Source of the DNA: Prionace glauca
Lineage: Eukaryota; Chordata; Chondrichthyes; Carcharhiniformes; Carcharhinidae
NCBI GenBank assembly: GCA_037974335.1
Contig: CM075743.1
Location: forward strand, 7,932,449-7,996,448
Length of the DNA stretch: 64,000 nt
Reading direction: 5' to 3'
Below the pieces are notes generated by a model. The model did no database searches, was not told the origin of the DNA, and was given only the letters and a program-made list of their open reading frames with translations. The stretch's first letter is position 1; each line of letters opens with the position of its first letter. This document shows positions 45,733 through 57,738 of the stretch, piece by piece. The translations under genes and the position numbers were made by a program.

Positions 45733-48034
45733 GTAAATATCACTTTAAGCTTCAAAAACTACAACTAATTTTAACAGTAACATCAGTCTGAATTGCTCAC
45801 AGCTTAAGTTCTAACAATCGCTCAAAGCAATTGGAATTGAAATATAATTGCATTTATTTGGCACTTTTCACATCTTCAGGACAGTTTTAAAGTTCATTCT
45901 GGTCAATGCTGGAACTGATTAAGAGCCATTGTTGTGAGGTAGGAAGCTCAGCACCAATTTATGAGCAATGAGCTCCCTCAAAGAGCAGTGTGATCATGAG
46001 CAGACAATCTGCTGTCTGATAACTGCTGTTTGAGAATATAATAACTCCAGGAGCTGGATGGGAATGAAGCGTGCTTTTGATGCACAAAATGAAAATAAAC
46101 GATAACCACATGCCTGTGGTGAACACAAAGTTCATGGCAAAATGGGGCTGTTCATAGAACAGCTCCATTGTATGAAGCAAGACCTTGAGAGGATCTAATA
46201 ACATTTTAATCCTGGTGGGCACAGAAGACCTCGATCACTTTGGCAGTAGCTGTATGTTCCCTTGCCAAGGACAATCACCTGCGGATATAGCAGAGGAAGA
46301 GGGGAAGATCGCCAAATCAGAAGACACCCCCCCGCCCCCTTCACCAGATTGCCCACTGGACTATTAAAGTGAAGTTTAGCCTGGCCCAGGAACAGGTTAA
46401 CTAGGTCTTCCTTCTTGCTACCCTTCTGGGTGCCCAAAGATCAACAGCATAGGGCAGAAGTGCAGTCAAAATCTAATAACGGTTTTTTATGGAAATTGGA
46501 AGGGGAGATTCAGCAAATGCAGTCAACATATGCGTGTTCTACAAACTCCACTAGCTGCAGAAAGTGCCTAAGTTATCAACAGCAAAGTCCACAAACACTA
46601 ATTCGGCCATCTGTTTTAGTGATAAGTATGGGTCAGAGAAGTGAAACAACCTCCCTTCTCTGAAACAACCTCCTTGATCTTGTTCAAGGTAATACCATGC
46701 AAATGTGACCTTTCATGCCCACTTGAGAAGACAAGAGAACTCCAGTGTAATGTCTCTCTGAGCATTGACATCTCTAATAGTACTGTACTGGAGTTCCAGC
46801 CTAGGTGTTCACGAGAACATGACTTGAACCCACAATCACCTGACTCAGATACGCGAGTGACACCCTTGAGTTACAGTTAGCATCATTGAGTACAGTTCTA
46901 AGTAATCGTAAGAAATAAATGTACCTTTTAGCCCTCAAGGCATCATATATGTTCCACGGTATGTCATAATCCTTTTGAAAATAAAAAGAATTGAAGAGAT
47001 TGCAAAAGCAAAATGCTGCTGTTGATAGAATCTGTAACAAAGACAGAAAATGCTGGCAATCCCTAGCTGGTTAGGCAATTTCTGTGGATAGAAACAGAGT
47101 TAAAGTGTCAAGACCTTGAAACCAGGGCCAAAATGTTAATGGATCCTCTCAAAGTCTTGATTCATACAAAGCTTGGTGTATGTGCTCCACATGGTTAGCT
47201 ATTTATCATTCCCAGGGAGCTCACATTCAATAAGCACAATGGGGAGGTCAATTAATGATTCCCCTTTCAGATCATGGGCTTTATCTCAGAGAAATAAACT
47301 TTGCGCAGACCTCCTTTGGAATACTCTTCTGCTTGTCCACTGGAGGGTCCTGATGTCCATGAGGTGGGGCCTGATATCGTTGGGCAATGGGGGCTGGGGG
47401 GGGGGCAGGATTGTGCATGCATTGTAGTGGAGAATTTGAATGGCAGGTTTGGCATCGAGGCTGTGGGAAGTGGGAGTGGGGATGCTGACAGAGAAGGGCT
47501 GATGTTGAGTGGAGTGCCCTGTTCTTTGAGTGGCGGGATGTTGAGGGGAGGTTGACCCTTTATGTGAGGGACATCCTTTCTCCACTGGAGGTCCCAATGT
47601 CCAGGAAGTAGTGACTGATATCTGTGGCAACAGGGGGATTCTTTAACTTAACTTTAACTTCAACTTTAAAACTGGTGCCCAATCTCTATGGAGACAGCCT
47701 TGCCAGCTCAATCAGGCCCCGCCCCAACAAGAGTGACAACACAAACCACACCTCCTTTTTTTTGACAATGTCAGGAGATCTGGTGGGAAAAGCTGTCTGT
47801 CTTTCTGGGCACAAACTCACCGGTTTTCATTCTCAACCTGACAATTTGAATTTTTTCTGGAAAATTCCATTCATTAAATGGAAGTACCCAACACCTCAAA
47901 CAAGGAGGTATTCAATTGCATTAGAAGATGTGTTCGACAGATTTCTCTGAACATAATGGTAAATCCCATTGAAATATATCTGTTTGTATTAAAAAATTCT
48001 TTCCAGTTCAGTTTTTGACCTCTTGTCTTTTCAG
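45733..48034 (+). other. C5-V6 intron (type A, long form)
   Basis: 2,302 bases. Near-identical to the C8-V9 intron, including the low-frequency sequence at 46,300-47,450 that V2's intron lacks. The part near 47,120 ('aaaccagggccaaaatgtta') is homologous to type-B introns, so it is ancestral. Confidence 0.75.
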
Positions 48035-48343
48035 CTCCAAGTGCATTGTGGGCAAAAAATAATGTAACAGGAGTTTTGGGAAGAGCGATCACTATCGATT
48101 GTCACTATGACAAATTGTCCCAGTCACATGTGAAATATTGGAGTCGTCAGTGCTCTGTTTTGGTAAAATCAGATGATCCAGATGGACTGAGAGGGAGAAT
48201 GTCGATCGCAGATAACAAGACACAAGGATTTTTTGTTGTTACTATGGAGGATCTTCGCCTAGGCGATGAAGGATGGTACAGCTGTGGTATTGATAAGCCC
48301 GGCTTCCTTTCAATATTTCCTGTAAAGCTACAAATATCTGATG
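48035..48343 (+). CDS. V6: V-type exon (type A intron)
   Basis: 309 bases, phase 1-1. Variants: PDGLRGRMSIADNKTQGFF, LRLGDEGWYSC, DKPGFLS. N-V-T sequon present. Its partner in the next module is V9, identical over most of the length. Confidence 0.9.
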
Positions 48344-49584
48344 GTAAATTGTTCTCAGTGATTTTCTTTATTACTCTCAACTGAAATGTCTGATCGATGC
48401 TTTATCTGGGAGGAGACATTGATAGTTCTGACTTCCCGAGGGTCTGTGGCAGTGCAGAGTGTGGCAACGAGAGGGCAGTTAGAAGAATGATTATATTGGA
48501 GGAATTGTAATTCAGAGGCTCAGAGAAATGATCCAGAGAGATGGGGTCACGTTTATCGCACCTTAGACCACACTCCCCTGGTGAACAAGTTGTCAGAAAA
48601 CCCACCCATGCTCCTGTTGGCTGGAAATTAGATCTTGACCACTTCCCAGATACTCACCAACAGCTCACTTCTCCTGTAATAAATTCCTTCAGATCATTAA
48701 ACCTCCACACTCAGTTGAAGTCAGACTCCAGCGCTGAGTTCAAAAACAAAGGGACTCGATACAAAAAGAACAGTTCAAGCCAGTTTCCCCAATTAACTAT
48801 TTCAGTTGCTGCCAGCTGATAGTTTCTATCTCCCAGCTCATGTCCTTTGGATGACACGTACGGTGGAATTTTACTGCCTTGCCCTTGGTATTGGAGCGGG
48901 TGTGGGGCAGACAACGGAAATGTATGTTGACCTTGGGCATGATTCTCCAGTCTTGCTGATTTGAGGCCATAAAACCTCACCTTAGGCTTTAAACAGTACT
49001 GACGCTTAAATGTTAAATGGTATTTAACGTTAAATATTAAAACAAATATAAACAATGGCCGGAATTTACCAAACTCGTCCAGAGCTGGAATGATCCAGTC
49101 CCACTGTGAGTGCAGCTTGCCTGAGTGCCAAATTCCCTATTCCAACTGACAATGGGGTCTGATCACCCAATATCGGAGAATTCAGGGCAAGGTTAGATTT
49201 TAGGGAAGGTATTTTAATCTCCATTATCTCAGCAAACATCCACAGTCTATTTCAGGTAACATCCAATGTTTGTCACTAACTAATCTGCTATCATGAATAT
49301 CTGCTGTCCATGAGAACAATCAATAGATACTACTTGCATTCGACCAAGTTCCCACTGCCAACTCTCTCTCTCTCTCTCTAACATTTTCCCTTCCCCCTCA
49401 TACCCTGGATGAGGTTGAGAAATATTGATGGTATGAAACTATTTAACATTTTGGTCATTCTAATGATTAAAGTTTATAAGTTTAAAGTTAAAGCTTTTTT
49501 TACTTAGTGTCACAAGTAGGCTTACATTAACACGGCAATGAAGTTACTGTGAAAATCCGTTCATGCCAGTTTTTTTTCCCACAG
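48344..49584 (+). other. V6-C6 intron
   Basis: 1,241 bases. SINE tail at 49504-49558, 26 bases before the exon. A CT microsatellite lies near 49,363-49,380. Confidence 0.7.
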
Positions 49585-49908
49585 AGCCCGTGTCTGTTCC
49601 TGAACTTAAATTTCTATCACCACCAAATGCCTCATGTTCTGGGGGCTCAGTTTCCGTCTCCTGTGAGTCTGCCCAGGGATCATTTCCCATTCAGTACACA
49701 TGGTATGAAAAGACCCCGTCTGAAGATTCAAAGATCTCTGACACCAATAAACTGGATCTACATTGTCAATCCTTCACACAGCAACATCATCAATATTACT
49801 GCACAGCCTCAAATAACCAGGGAGTAAAATCCAGTGAAATGGTTACAGTGTCAGTGATCCACATTTCAGAAAATGATTGCAGTTATTTAACACAAATCAG
49901 CAGCATTG
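49585..49908 (+). CDS. C6: C2-type Ig exon, g-type acceptor
   Basis: 324 bases, phase 1-1. Variants: ESAQGSF and QGVKSS. Sequon N-A-S. Partner in the next module is C9, which shares QGVKSS. Confidence 0.9.
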
Positions 49909-50894
49909 GTAAATATCACTTTAAGCTTCAAAAAATTAAACTCATGTTTTAAATTAATGTCTGTCTGAATTGTTCACGGGTTTAGATCTGTTGGTAGTTC
50001 CAAGCAATTTTAATAAAAATAGAATTGCATTTATTTATCACTTTTCACAGCTTCAGGACAGTTTTAAATTCCGTTCTGATTGATGCTGGAACTGATTCAG
50101 AGCCATTGTTGTGACGTGGGAAGCTCGGTACTAATTTATGAGCAATAAGCTCCTTCAAAGAGCAATGTGATCATGAGCAGACAATCTGCTGTCTGAGGAT
50201 TGCTGTTTGAGAATGCAATAACTCCAGGAGGTGGATCTGAAAGAGCTGTGCTTTTATTTATTTATTTTATTTAAACTTTATTCCAATCCAATCAAGTCAA
50301 ATTAAACCCAATTCAGAGTCCCAACAAGTTGGGACATTCCCGATCCAAGCTGACAAGACAGGGCTCTCACCTCCTGTCTTGGGCTTGATCTACATGATCC
50401 AAGCTGATTGGAGTAGGTTCCTCCTCCAAGGCTTGCTCTTATTTGCATCTTAGCCAAATGGCCGAGATGCCGCTTTAAAAAATTGCTTCAAATGAAGCTG
50501 AAATGTAACCTAATGACTTCAACCAAGTGCAGCATGTTGATACTACACTTGATCTTAGCCAAAAGGCTTTTATTGCGCAAAGTGAAAATAAGCAAAAACA
50601 ACATGCCTGTGCTGAACACAACAAATCCCAACCAGGACTAAAAGATTAATGGAACCTCTCAAGGTCTTGCTTGATAAAGGGCTAATTATACAATCTCATT
50701 ATGGTTGTCTAATTATCAATCCTCAGGGAGCACATTTTCAATGAGCCCAATGATATCAAACAGGGAAGTATTTCATTGCATAGCAGGATGCATTGGAGAG
50801 ATTTCTAAGAACACAGTGGTAAATCCTACTGAAACATATCTGTTTTGAATTAAACAATTATCTTAGTTCAATTTTTGACCTGCTGTCTTTTCAG
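49909..50894 (+). other. C6-V7 intron (type B with SINE)
   Basis: 986 bases: the usual type-B intron (about 670) plus the 307-base U2-headed SINE and its 9-base target duplication. Confidence 0.85.
50259..50565 (-). repeat. U2-snRNA-headed SINE, young copy
   Basis: On the minus strand the element starts CTTTTGGCTAAGATCAAGTG, continuing GTAGTATC, identical to the 5' region of U2 snRNA. A second U2-like start (TCTCGGCC … TTTGGCTAAG) follows about 100 bases later, and it ends in an A/T tail of AAATAAA type. Flanking GCTTTTATT (50250-50258 and 50566-50574) is a target-site duplication. The same site is empty in the C4-V5, C7-V8, C9-V10 and C10-V11 introns. Confidence 0.88.
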
Positions 50895-51203
50895 CTCCGA
50901 GTGCATTGTGGGCAAAAAATAATGTAACGGGAGTTTTGGGAAGAGCGATCACTATCGATTGTCACTATGACAAATTGTCCCAGTCACATGTGAAATATTG
51001 GAGTCGTCAGTGCTCTGTTTTGGTAAAATCAGACGATCCAGATGGACGGAGAGGGAGAGTGTCGATCACAGATAACAAGACACGAGGATTATTTGTTGTT
51101 ACGATGGAGGATCTTCGCTCAGGAGATGAAGGATGGTACAGCTGTGGTATTGATAAGCCCGGCCTCCTTTCAATATTTCCTGTAAAGCTACAAATATCTG
51201 ACG
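50895..51203 (+). CDS. V7: V-type exon (type B intron)
   Basis: 309 bases, phase 1-1. Variants: RGRVSITDNKTRG, LRSGDEGWYSC, DKPGLLS. N-V-T sequon present. Confidence 0.9.
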
Positions 51204-52454
51204 GTAAATTGTTCTCAGTGATTATCTTTATTACTCTGAACTGAAATGACTGATCGGTGCTTTATCTGTGAGGAGACAGGTCTGATGTCTGGAGGCTCCG
51301 TGGCAGTGCAGTGTCTGGCAGCTAGAGGGCAGTTAGAACAATGATTATGTTGGAGGAATTGTAATTCAGAGGCTCAGAGTAATGATCCAGAGAGATGGAA
51401 TCAGATTTATTGCACCTTAGACCACTCTCTCCTGGTTAACATGTTGGCAAGGACACCCCAATGCTCCCGATGCCTGGACAATAGACCTTCTCACTTCCCA
51501 AATACTCACCAGAATCTCACCAACAGCTCATTTCTTCTCCTGTAGTAAATTCCTTCAGCTTATTAAACCTTTCTACTCGGTTGAAGTCAGATTCCAGCGC
51601 TGAGTTCAAAAACAAAGGGACTCAGTACAAAAAGAGCAGTTCAAGCCAGTTTCCCAATTAACTATTTCAGTTGCTGCCAGCTGATAGTTTCTATCTCTCA
51701 GCTCATGTCCTTTAGATGATACTTATGTTGGAATTTTACTGCCTTGCCAGCTGTGGTATCGGAGCGGGCTTGGGGCAGACAATGGAAATGTCAGTTGACC
51801 TTGGGCAGGATTCTCCAGTCTCATTCATTTGAGGCCAACAGACCCCACGTTAGGCTTTAAACAGTACTGACATTTAAATGTTAAATGGTACTTAATGTTA
51901 AATATGAAAACAAATACAAACAATGGCCGGAATTCACCAAACTCGTCCAGAGCTGGAATTATCCAGTCCCGCCGTGAATGGAGATTTGCCTGAGCGCCAA
52001 ATTCCCTATTCCAACTGGCAGTGGGGGCTGATCACCCGATATCGGAGAATTCAGGTCAATGTTAGATTTTAGGAAAGGTATTTAAATCTCCGTTATCTCA
52101 GCAAACATCCACAGTCTATTTCAGATCACACTCCAATGCTTGTAACTCACTAATCTGCTATCATGAATATCTGCTGTCCATGAGAACAATCAATAGATAC
52201 TACCTACATTTGACCAAGTTTCCACTGCCAACTCACTCTCACTCTCTCTAACACTTTCCCTGCCTCCTCATACCCTGGATGAGGTTGAGAAATATTGATA
52301 ATATGAAACTATTTAACATTTTGGTCATTCTAATGATTAAAGTTTATCAGTTTAAAGTTGAAGCTTTTTTTACTTAGTGTCACAAGTAGACTTACATTAA
52401 CACGGCAATGAAGTTACTGTGAAAATCCGTTCATGCCAGTTTTTTTTCCCACAG
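51204..52454 (+). other. V7-C7 intron
   Basis: 1,251 bases. SINE tail at 52374-52428, 26 bases before the exon. Confidence 0.7.
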
Positions 52455-52778
52455 AGCCCGTGTCTGTTCCTGAACTTAAATTTCTATCATCACCAAATGC
52501 CTCATGTTCTGGGGGCTCAGTGTCCGTCTCCTGTGAGTCTGTCCAGGGATCACTTCCCATTCAGTACACATGGTATGAAAAGACCCCATCTGAAGACTCA
52601 AAGATCTCTGACACCAATAAACTGGATCTACATTGTCAATCCTTCACACAGCAACATCATCAATATTATTGCACAGCCTCAAATAACCAAGGAGACAAAT
52701 CCAGTGAAATGGTTACAGTGTCAGTGATCCATATTTCAGAGAATGACTGCAGTTATTTAACACAAATCAGCAACATTG
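52455..52778 (+). CDS. C7: C2-type Ig exon, g-type acceptor
   Basis: 324 bases, phase 1-1. Variants: FLSSPNASC, ESVQGSL, QGDKSS, ISNIG. Confidence 0.9.
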
Positions 52779-53455
52779 GTAAATATCGCTCTAAGCTTCA
52801 AAAAATTCAACTCATGTTTCAAATTAATGTCTGTCTGAATTACTCACAGGTTTAGTTATATTGGTAGTTCCAAGCAATTTTAATAAAAATAGAATTGCAT
52901 TTATTTATCACTTTTCACAGCTTCAGGACAGTTTTAAATTCCGTTCTGATTGATGCTGGAACTGATTCAGAGCCATTGCTGTGATGTAGGAAGCTCAGCA
53001 CCAATTTATGAGCAATGAGCTCCCTGAAAGAGCAATGTGATCATGAGCAGACAATCTGCTGTCTGCTGTTTGAGGATTGCTGTTTGAGATTGCAATAACT
53101 CCAAGAAGTGGATCTGAAAGAGCTGTGCTTTTATTGCGCAAAATGAAAATAAGCAATAACAACATGCCTGTGCTGAACACAACAAATCCCAACCAGGGCT
53201 AAAAGACTAATGGAACCTCTCAAGGTCTTGCTTTATCAAGGGCTTATTATACAATCTCATTATGGTTGTCTAATTATCAATCCTCAGGGAGCACATGTTC
53301 AATGAGCCCAATGATATCAAACAGGGAAGTATTCCATTGCATTGCAAGATGCATTGGAGAGATTTCCAAGAACACAGTGGTAAATCCTACTGAAACATAT
53401 CTGTTTTGAATTAAACAATTATTTTAGTTCAATTTTTGACCTACTGTCTTTTCAG
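52779..53455 (+). other. C7-V8 intron (type B)
   Basis: 677 bases. A 10-base 'tgctgtttga' repeat near 53,060 is shared with C10-V11, marking the two as partners. Confidence 0.75.
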
Positions 53456-53764
53456 CTCCGAGTGCATTGTGGGCAAAAAATAATGTAACAGGAGTTTTGG
53501 GAAGAGCGATCACTATCGATTGTCACTATGACAAATTGTCCCAGTCACATGTGAAATATTGGAGTCGTCAGTGCTCTGTTTTGGTAAAATCAGATGATCC
53601 AGATGGACGGAGAGGGAGAATGTTGATCACAGATAACAAGACACAAGGATTATTTGTTGTTACGATGGAGGATCTTCGCCCAGGGGATGCAGGATGGTAC
53701 AGCTGTGGTATTGATAAGTCCGGGCTACTTTCAATATATCCTGTCAAGCTACAAATATCTGACG
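53456..53764 (+). CDS. V8: V-type exon (type B intron)
   Basis: 309 bases, phase 1-1. Variants: GRMLITDNKTQ, LRPGDAG, DKSGLLSIYPVKLQIS. The donor context G|GTAAATGG is shared with V11. N-V-T sequon present. Confidence 0.9.
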
Positions 53765-54802
53765 GTAAATGGTTCTCGGTGATTATCTTTATTACTCTCA
53801 ACTGAAATGACTGATTGGTGCTTTATCTGGGAGGAGACATTGACAGCTCCGATGTCTGGAGGCTCTGCGGCAGTGCAGTGTCTGGCAGCTAGAGGGCAGT
53901 TAGAACAATGATTATGTTGGAGGAATTGTAATTCAGAGGTTCAGAGTAATGATCCAGAGAGATGGGGTCAGATTTATTGCATCTGGGATCACACTCGCCT
54001 GGTTAACATGTTGACAAGGACACCGCCATGCTCCCGATGCCTGGACAATAGACCTACCGTTTCCCAAATACCCACCAGATACTCACCAACAGCTCATTTC
54101 ATCTCCTGTAGTAAATTCCTTCAGATCATTAAACCTCTACACTTGGTTGAAGTCAGAGTCCAGCGCTGAGTTCAAAAACAAAGGGCCTCAGTACAAAATG
54201 ACCAGTTCAAGCCAGTTTCTCGAATTAACTATTTCAGTTGCTACCAGCGGATAGCTTCTATCTCCTAGCTCATGTCCTTTGGTTGAAACTTACATTGGAA
54301 TTTTACTGAGTGTCCGCTGTGGTATTGGAGCGAGTGTGGGGCAGACAACGAAAATGTCTGTTGACCTTGGGCGAGATTTTTCAGTCTCGTTCATTTGAGA
54401 CCAAAGGACCCCACCGTTGACTTTAAACAGTACTGACATTTAAATGTTAAATGGTACTTAAATGTTAAATATAAATTCAAACAATGGCCAGAATTCAACA
54501 AACTCATCCAGTCCTGCTGCTGTGAATGGAGATTTCATGAGAGCAATCAATAGATACTACCTGCATTCGGCCAAGTTCCCACTGCCATCTCTCTCTCCCT
54601 AACACTTTCCCTTCCCCCTCACAGCCTGGGTGAGGTCTAGAAATATTGGTAATATGACACTATTAAATTTTTTGGTCAATCTGAAGATTAAAGTTTTAAA
54701 GTTTAATGTTAAAGCATTTTTAAATTAGTGTCACAAGTCGGCTTACATTAACACTGCAATGAAGTTACTGTGAAAATCCAGTAATGATTTTTATTTCCAC
54801 AG
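53765..54802 (+). other. V8-C8 intron (200-base deletion)
   Basis: 1,038 bases. Compared with its V11 counterpart, about 200 bases are missing at 54,533, where 'gaatggagattt' runs straight into 'catgagagcaatcaatagat'. SINE tail at 54725-54779. Confidence 0.75.
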
Positions 54803-55126
54803 AACCGGTCTCTGTTCCTGAACTGAAATTTCTATCACCACCAAATGCTTCATGTTCTGGGGGCTCAGTGTCCGTCTCCTGTGAGTCTGTCCGGGGATCA
54901 CTTCCCATTCAGTACACATGGTATGAAAAGACCCCATCTGAAGATTCAAAGATCTCTGACACCAATAAACTGGATCTACATTGTCAATCCTTCACACAGC
55001 AACATCATCAATATTACTGCACAGCCTCAAATAACCAGGGAGACAAATCCAGTGAAATGGTTACAGTGTCAGTGATCCACATTTCGGAGAAAGACTGCAG
55101 TTATTTAACACAAATCAGCAGCATTG
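54803..55126 (+). CDS. C8: C2-type Ig exon, a-type acceptor
   Basis: 324 bases, phase 1-1. Variants: ESVRGSL, QGDKSS, ISEKDCSYL (Lys for Asn before the tail cysteine). Sequon N-A-S. Confidence 0.9.
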
Positions 55127-57429
55127 GTAAATATCACTTTAAGCTTCAAAAACTACAACTAATTTTTAAAGTCTGAATTGCTCACAGTTTAATTTCTATC
55201 AATCGCTCAAAGCAATTGGAATTGAAATATAATTGCATTTATTTGGCACTTTTCACATCTTCAGGACAGTTTTAAAGACCGTGATAGTCAATGCTGGAAC
55301 TGAATCAGAGCCATTGTTGTGATACAGGAACTCAGTGACAATTTATGAGCAACGAGCTCCCTCAAAGAGCAATGTGATCATGAGCAGACAATCTGCTGTC
55401 TGATAACTGCTGTTTGAGAATATAATAACTCCAGGAGCTGGATGGGAATGAAGCGAGCTTTTGATGCACAAAATGAAAATAAACGATAACCACATGCCTG
55501 TGGTGAACACAAAGTTCATGGCAAAATGGGGCTGTTCATAGAACAGCTCCGTTGTATGAAGCAAGACCTTGAGAGGATCAATTAACATTTTAATCCTGGT
55601 GGGCACAGAAGACCACGATCACTTTGGCAGCGGCTGTATGTTCCCTAGAAAAGGACACCCATCTGCGAATATAGCAGAGGAAGAGAGGTAGATCGCCAAA
55701 TCTGAAGACATCTCCCCTCTCCCTCTCCCCCCAACCAGATTGCCCACTGGACTATTAAAGTGAAGTTTAGCCTGGCCCAGGAACAGGTTAACTAGGTCTT
55801 CCTTCTTGCTACCCTTCTGGGTGCCCAAAGATCAACAGCAAAGGGCAGAAGTGCAGTCAAAATCTAATAACGGTTTTTTATGGAAATTGGAAGGGGAGAT
55901 TCAGCAAATGCAGTCAACATATGCGTGTTCTACAAACTCCACAAGCTGCAGAAAGTGCCCAAGTTATCAACAGCAAAGTCCACAAACACTAATTCGGCCA
56001 TCTGTTTTAGTGATAAGTATGGGTCAGAGAAGTGAAACAACCTCCCTTCTCTGAAACAACCTCCTTGATCTTGTTCAAGGTAATACCATGCAAATGTGAC
56101 CTTTCATGCCCACTTGAGAAGACAAGAGAACTCCAGTGTAATGTCTCTCTGAGCATTGACATCTCTAATAGTACTGTACTGGAGTTCCAGCCTAGGTGTT
56201 CACGAGAACATGATTTGAACCCACAATCACCTGACTCAGATACGCGAGTGACACCCTTGAGTTACAGTTAGCATCATTGAGTACAGTTCTAAGTAATCGT
56301 AAGAAATAAATGTACCTTTTAGCCCTCAAGGCATCATATATGTTCTACGGTATGTCATAATCCTTTTGAAAATAAAAAGAATTGAAGAGATTGCAAAAGC
56401 AAAATGCTGCTGTTGATAGAATCTGTAACAAAGACAGAAAATGCTGGCAATACCTAGCTGGTTAGGCAATTTCTGTGGATAGAAACAGAGTTAAAGTGTC
56501 AAGACCTTGAAACCAGGGCCAAAATGTTAATGGATCCTCTCAAAGTCTTGATTCATACAAAGCTTGGTGTATGTGCTCCACATGGTTAGCTATTTATCAT
56601 TCCCAGGGAGCTCACATTCAATAAGCACAATGGGGAGGTCAATTAATGATTCCCCTTTCAGATCATGGGCTTTATCTCAGAGAAATAAACTTTGCGCAGA
56701 CCTCCTTTGGAATATTCTTCTGCTTGTCCACTGGGGGGTCCTGATGTCCATGAGGTGGGGCCTGATATCTTTGGGTAATGTGGGCTGGGTGGGGGGGCAG
56801 GATTGTGCATGCATTGTAGTGGAGAATTTGAATGGCAGGTTTGGCATCGAGGCTGTGGGGAGTGGGAGTGGGGATGCTGACAGAGAAGGGCTGATGTTGA
56901 GTGGAGTGCCCTGTTCTTTGAGTGGCGGGATGTTGAGGGGAGGTTGACCCTTTATGTGAGGGACTTTCCCCTTGTCCACTGGAGGTCCCAGTGTCCATGA
57001 GGTAGAGCCTGATATCTGTGGGCAACAGGGGGATTCTTTAACTTAACTTTAACTTCAACTTTAAAACTGGTGCCCAATCTCTATGGAGACAGCCTTGCCA
57101 GCTCAATCAGGCCCTGCCCCAACTAGAGTGACAACACAAACCACACCTCCTTTTTATTTGACAATGTCAGCAGATCTGGTGGGAAAAGCTGTCTGTCTTT
57201 CTGGGCACAAACTCACCGGTTTTCATTCTCAACCTGACTATTTAAATTTTTCTGGAAAATTCCATTCATTAAATGGAAGTACGCAACACCTCAAACAAGG
57301 AGGTATTCAATTGCATTAGAAGATGTGTTCGACAGATTTCTCTGAACATAATGGTAAATCCCATTGAAATATATCTGTTTGTATTAAAAAATTCATTCCA
57401 GTTCAGTTTTTGACCTCTTGTCTTTTCAG
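55127..57429 (+). other. C8-V9 intron (type A, long form)
   Basis: 2,303 bases, one base different in length from C5-V6 and nearly identical in sequence; marks the recent module duplication. Confidence 0.8.
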
Positions 57430-57738
57430 CTCCGAGTCCATTGCGGGCAAAAAATAAGGTAACAGGAGTTTTGGGAAGAGCGATCAATATCGATTGTCAC
57501 TATGACAAATTGTCCCAGTCACATGTGAAATATTGGAGTCGTCAGTGCTCTGTTTTGGTAAAATCAGATGATCCAGATGGACTGAGAGGGAGAATGTCGA
57601 TCGCAGATAACAAGACACAAGGATTTTTTGTTGTTACTATGGAGGATCTTCGCCTAGGCGATGAAGGATGGTACAGCTGTGGTATTGATAAGCCCGGCTT
57701 CCTTTCAATATTTCCTGTAAAGCTACAAATATCTGATG
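57430..57738 (+). CDS. V9: V-type exon, mosaic of V2-like and V6-like
   Basis: 309 bases, phase 1-1. The first quarter carries V2-like variants (LRAKNKV, loss of N-V-T, a change at the ATCACT site giving AINIDC). The rest matches V6 (PDGLRGRMSIADNKTQGFF, LRLGDEG). Cys40 unpaired. Confidence 0.9.

Larger units (their letters stand above)
45409..54802 (+). repeat. Three-pair module, copy 1
   Basis: C5 to just before C8 spans 9,394 bases and contains V6, C6, V7, C7 and V8. The next copy begins at 54803. Corresponding exons are offset by 9,394 (C5/C8), 9,395 (V6/V9), 9,405 (C6/C9), 9,101 (V7/V10), 9,097 (C7/C10) and 9,097 (V8/V11). The drop of about 304 is the U2-headed SINE found only in this copy. 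The exact duplication breakpoints cannot be fixed by eye. Confidence 0.9.

Noticed and set aside
46415-46880. Open frames of 79-82 codons repeated at 46.4-46.9 and 55.8-56.3 kb as a conserved small gene
   Set aside because: Their identity follows from the recent 9.4 kb duplication of intron sequence; no homologous frame is kept in other introns.
50539-50565. A functional U2 snRNA gene
   Set aside because: Only the 5' part of U2 is present, without the Sm site or 3' stems, and it belongs to a SINE with target duplication.
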